DNA of 8,790 bases from an uncultured Brevundimonas sp. (GTDB lineage: Bacteria > Pseudomonadota > Alphaproteobacteria > Caulobacterales > Caulobacteraceae): the NCBI GenBank assembly GCA_946481425.1, contig CAMLNT010000086.1:1-8790 (forward strand). The letters are read 5' to 3'. The translations under genes and the position numbers were made by a program. Shown here piece after piece: positions 6,963-8,790 of the stretch; position 1 is the first letter of the stretch, and the number at the start of each line of letters is the position of its first letter. The notes under the pieces were generated by a model that saw only the letters and a program-made list of their open reading frames with translations, did not search any database and had not been told where the DNA came from.

Positions 6963-7709
6963 TTAAGAGGTCCGGCCCAGCCGCTCGACCGAGCGGCGGG
7001 ACAGGTCGTTGAGGTTCTCGATCATCCGCGCGGTCGACTCATAGGCGCGCTGAATCTCGATGAGGTTGGTGATCTGGACGAGGGTCTGGACGTTGGAGCC
7101 CTCGAGCATGCCCTGGCGGACGAGCGCCTCGGGCGCGTCCACGGGCTGTTCGTTCGACGTGTTGCGATAAAGGCCGTCGCCATCCTTGGTCAGGACCGAC
7201 AGGACATCGAAGCGCACGACGCCCAGCTGCGCGACCGTCGCCCCGCCCTGGCTGATCGTGCCGTCATTTGCGATGGTCGGCTCGCCCTGCGCCGGGTCCA
7301 GGATGATCTCGGCGCCGCCGTTGTCGAGGACCGGCAGGCCGTCGCGCGTCGTCAACCGGCCCTCGCCGTCCGTCGTGAATCCGCCGTCCCGCGAATAGCG
7401 CTCGGGCCCCCCGTTCACAGACCCAATCCTGAAGAAGGCGCCCTCGCCCTCGATGGCCACATCCAGCGGCCGGCCGGTCTGGCGCAGCGCGCCCTGACCG
7501 AAGTCTCGGCCAATGCCCTGGTCGAGCACGAAGCTCGGCGCGCCCTGGACGCCATGGTTGCGCGCGCCGCCTGCGGCCTCCTCCTCGACGATCAGGCCTT
7601 CCACCTTGAAGCCCGCCGTATCGGCGTTGGCGATGTTGTTGGCCACGATGTCCAGCTGACGCCGAAGCGTCATCTGGCGGCTCAGGGCGATAAGGGCGGC
7701 GTTCTCCAC
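6963..7709 (-). CDS. flgF: Flagellar proximal rod protein FlgF
   Basis: FlgF is one of the proximal rod subunits, exported by the flagellar type III apparatus. The 248-residue product shows the N-terminal rod domain (MENAALIALSRQMTLRRQLD, then ANNIANADTAGFK at 23-35), the central domain with LDVAIEGEGAFFRIG and YSRDGGFTTDGEGRL, and a C-terminal helix with GMLEGSNVQTLVQITNLIE and QRAYESTARMIENL. The frame is open to 7802, but I chose the GTG at 7707-7709: it gives the usual FlgF N-terminus and has a GTGGAG site seven bases upstream. The longer version would run through the sigma-54 promoter. It is the first gene of the flgF-flgG-flgA-flgH operon. Confidence 0.95.
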   Translation of the reverse strand: MENAALIALSRQMTLRRQLDIVANNIANADTAGFKVEGLIVEEEAAGGARNHGVQGAPSFVLDQGIGRDFGQGALRQTGRPLDVAIEGEGAFFRIGSVNGGPERYSRDGGFTTDGEGRLTTRDGLPVLDNGGAEIILDPAQGEPTIANDGTISQGGATVAQLGVVRFDVLSVLTKDGDGLYRNTSNEQPVDAPEALVRQGMLEGSNVQTLVQITNLIEIQRAYESTARMIENLNDLSRRSVERLGRTS

Positions 7710-7766
7710 GAACGGGCTCCACGGAACTTGCTCGGGATCATCCCAAGCAAGGCCTGCGCCAGTATG

Positions 7767-7772
7767 GTTAAC
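7767..7772. promoter_or_regulatory. CtrA-like GTTAAC half-site near the flgF start point
   Basis: GTTAAC is self-complementary and contains the TTAAC half of the CtrA recognition sequence TTAA-N7-TTAAC on each strand. This copy overlaps the predicted transcription start of the flgF operon. No second half-site lies at the right spacing, so it would be a weak or cooperative site. Confidence 0.35.
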
Positions 7773-7780
7773 GCCCATTC

Positions 7781-7797
7781 TGCAAGGGATTTGCCGA
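7781..7797 (-). promoter_or_regulatory. Sigma-54 promoter of the flgF operon
   Basis: Read on the minus strand, TCGGCAAATCCCTTGCA matches the -24/-12 consensus TGGCAC-N5-TTGCA. The invariant GG (7794-7795) and GC (7782-7783) are separated by exactly ten bases, and the only notable deviation is C for T before the GG. Transcription would start near 7770, giving a leader of about 60 bases before the flgF GTG at 7709. In Caulobacter the rod and ring genes are sigma-54 class genes activated by FlbD, and this fits. Confidence 0.75.
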
Positions 7798-7813
7798 TCC
7801 ACCCCCTTGCCCC

Positions 7814-7819
7814 GTTAAC
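7814..7819. promoter_or_regulatory. CtrA-like GTTAAC half-site, middle copy
   Basis: This is the second GTTAAC palindrome, 47 bases from the first and 44 from the third. No partner TTAA is seen at seven-base spacing. Its value lies in the regular spacing with the other two copies. Confidence 0.35.
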
Positions 7820-7826
7820 CGTACAG

Positions 7827-7845
7827 CCGGGCAAGATTTGCCGGG
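7827..7845. promoter_or_regulatory. 19-bp palindrome, possible FlbD (ftr-like) enhancer site
   Basis: CCGGGCAAGATTTGCCGGG matches its own reverse complement at about 15 of 19 positions. Its minus-strand form begins CCCGGCAAATC, sharing CGGCAAATC with the flgF sigma-54 promoter. It lies about 45 bases upstream of that promoter's -24/-12 elements and next to the likely fliL promoter. Caulobacter ftr elements bound by FlbD are, as I recall, CGGC- and AA-containing palindromes of this size. Assignment to FlbD is an inference. Confidence 0.45.
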
Positions 7846-7847
7846 AT

Positions 7848-7864
7848 TGAACAGATCGTTAACC
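7848..7864 (+). promoter_or_regulatory. CtrA-type site and likely fliL promoter
   Basis: TGAA-cagatcg-TTAACC matches the CtrA consensus TTAA-N7-TTAAC with one mismatch in the first half and the correct seven-base spacing. TTAACC could double as the -35 region of the fliL promoter, with the GAAATAG stretch at 7875-7881 as a loose -10. In Caulobacter fliLM is a class II operon driven directly by CtrA, so location and orientation agree with the expectation. Confidence 0.55.
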
Positions 7865-7914
7865 AAACCCGGACGAAATAGCCGGGTCAGGGGACGAGTC
7901 CGGGTCGGCGCACG

Positions 7915-8556
7915 ATGTTCAAGTTCGGCAAGAAGAAGGACAAGGCCGCCGCGGAGGCTGCCTCGACAGAGGTTGTGCCGGCCGAAGGCGCGGAAGGCGC
8001 GGAAGGCGAAGCCGCACCGAAAAAGAAAAAACTCCCGCTCTTCGTCCTGATCGGCGCCGGCGCGGTCCTGCTGCTCGGAGGCGGAGGCGCGGCCGCCTTC
8101 GTGCTCATGAAGCCTGCGCCTGAGGGCGACCACGGCGAGGAAGCCCCGGCCGACCACGCGCCCGAAAAGAAGGGCGGCGGCGGTGGTCACGGCGGCGGCA
8201 GCGAAGGCGAGGCGGACGCCAGCCTGGGCACCGTGCGCGAGGGCCCCGACGGCGTGACCTTCCTGACCCTCCCGGACATCATCGTGAACATCCAGGCTGC
8301 GGACGGTCGCCCGACCTTCCTCAAGCTCACCCTGACGCTCGAGATGGAGGATGCGGCGCTCGCCCATCATCTGCAGGCCGAGAGCCCGCGCATGAACGAC
8401 ATGCTCCAGACCTTCCTGCGCGAACTGCGCCCCGAGGACCTGGCCGGTTCGGCCGGGAGCTATCAGCTGCGCCAGGAAATCCTGCGCCGCGTGAACCTCG
8501 TCGCCGCCCCTGAGGAGGTCGACGCCGTGCTCATCGAAGAGATGCTGATCCAGTGA
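7915..8556 (+). CDS. fliL: Flagellar basal body-associated protein FliL
   Basis: FliL is a single-pass inner-membrane protein that surrounds the stator units and supports torque or motor output. This 213-residue copy has a Lys-rich cytoplasmic N-terminus (MFKFGKKKDK), an Ala/Glu stretch, KKKK at 36-39 as the inside-positive flank, and a transmembrane helix at about 40-65. An unusually hydrophilic Gly/His/Glu linker (about 68-103) follows, then the periplasmic FliL domain, with FLTLPDIIVNIQ, FLKLTLTLEMED and the C-terminal LRQEILRRVNLV segment. No strong Shine-Dalgarno precedes the ATG, and no alternative start fits. The stop overlaps the fliM GTG (GTGA), so the two are translationally coupled. 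It diverges from flgF across a shared regulatory region. Confidence 0.96.
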   Translation: MFKFGKKKDKAAAEAASTEVVPAEGAEGAEGEAAPKKKKLPLFVLIGAGAVLLLGGGGAAAFVLMKPAPEGDHGEEAPADHAPEKKGGGGGHGGGSEGEADASLGTVREGPDGVTFLTLPDIIVNIQAADGRPTFLKLTLTLEMEDAALAHHLQAESPRMNDMLQTFLRELRPEDLAGSAGSYQLRQEILRRVNLVAAPEEVDAVLIEEMLIQ

Positions 8557-8790
8557 CGGACGAGGCCGAAGCCATGTTCCCGGCCAGCCAGGCCGGCGCC
8601 GAGAGCCTCGGTACCGAGTTCTCCGGGGCCAGCGGCGTGTCTGGCGCCGCCGAGCGCATCCTCAATCAGGACGAGATCGACAGCCTTCTCGGCTTCGATA
8701 TGTCCGGCGACGACGACGCGGACCGCTCCGGCATTCGCGCCATCATCAACTCGGCGCTCGTTTCCTACGAGCGCCTGCCGATGCTCGAGA
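8553..8790 (+). CDS. fliM: Flagellar motor switch protein FliM (N-terminal part, cut by window end)
   Basis: FliM forms the middle layer of the cytoplasmic C ring, binds phosphorylated CheY and sets rotation direction. Only about 79 residues are present. LNQDEIDSLLGF at residues 37-48 corresponds to the CheY-binding peptide (LSQAEIDALL in E. coli, at the extreme N-terminus), followed by an acidic linker and then RSGIRAIINSALVSYERLPMLE, the start of the middle domain. The frame runs off the window edge without a stop. The start is probably the GTG at 8553 overlapping the fliL stop. An ATG at 8574, with GAGG about eight bases upstream, would shorten the product by seven residues and cannot be excluded. 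Confidence 0.93.
   Translation, partial: MTDEAEAMFPASQAGAESLGTEFSGASGVSGAAERILNQDEIDSLLGFDMSGDDDADRSGIRAIINSALVSYERLPMLE

Noticed and set aside
7710..7802. Upstream extension of flgF to 7802.
   Set aside because: The added 31 residues have no FlgF-like sequence and cover the sigma-54 promoter. The GTG at 7709 has a ribosome site and gives the family's normal N-terminus.
7829..7841. Possible plus-strand sigma-54 promoter for fliL (GG...GC in GGGCAAGATTTGC).
   Set aside because: The GG-to-GC spacing is nine bases instead of ten, and fliL is expected to be CtrA-driven. The match is explained by the palindrome there.

Overview
The window is high-GC, strongly codon-biased DNA from an alphaproteobacterium, most likely of the Caulobacterales (Caulobacter/Brevundimonas type). 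The evidence is the flagellar gene order flgF-flgG-flgA-flgH divergent from fliL-fliM, CtrA-like GTTAAC sites between those two operons, a sigma-54 promoter in front of flgF, and a diguanylate cyclase resembling Caulobacter DgcA. The genus is an inference from content; no rRNA or other phylogenetic marker is present.

Left part (1-1251): the C-terminal end of an unidentified plus-strand gene, then a convergent minus-strand pair consisting of a compact GGDEF diguanylate cyclase and a small lipoprotein of unknown function. The 116-bp gap between the cyclase and purE is a divergent control region with three perfect inverted repeats, one with a GANTC (CcrM-type) site at its centre.

Purine block (1252-3050): purE and purK lie end to end and encode the two steps from AIR to CAIR. 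The roughly 300-base gap after purK has no gene, but it folds like a 6S RNA and carries a 6S-like central-bubble motif, so I propose an ssrS gene there.

Middle part (3091-4602): three small exported proteins on the minus strand, in a tight operon, appear to be diverged paralogues of one family with a conserved cysteine pair. One has a lipobox and two have ordinary signal peptides. I do not recognise the family.

Flagellar part (4697-8790): the minus-strand operon flgF-flgG-flgA-flgH makes the proximal and distal rod proteins, the P-ring chaperone and the L-ring lipoprotein. It is transcribed away from fliL and fliM (the latter cut by the window edge), which make a stator-associated membrane protein and the C-ring switch protein. 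The 205-bp intergenic region holds a near-consensus sigma-54 promoter for flgF, three evenly spaced GTTAAC palindromes, and a 19-bp palindrome between them that could bind an enhancer protein such as FlbD. This layout fits the Caulobacter-type flagellar hierarchy, with early CtrA-driven fliLM and later sigma-54-driven rod and ring genes.
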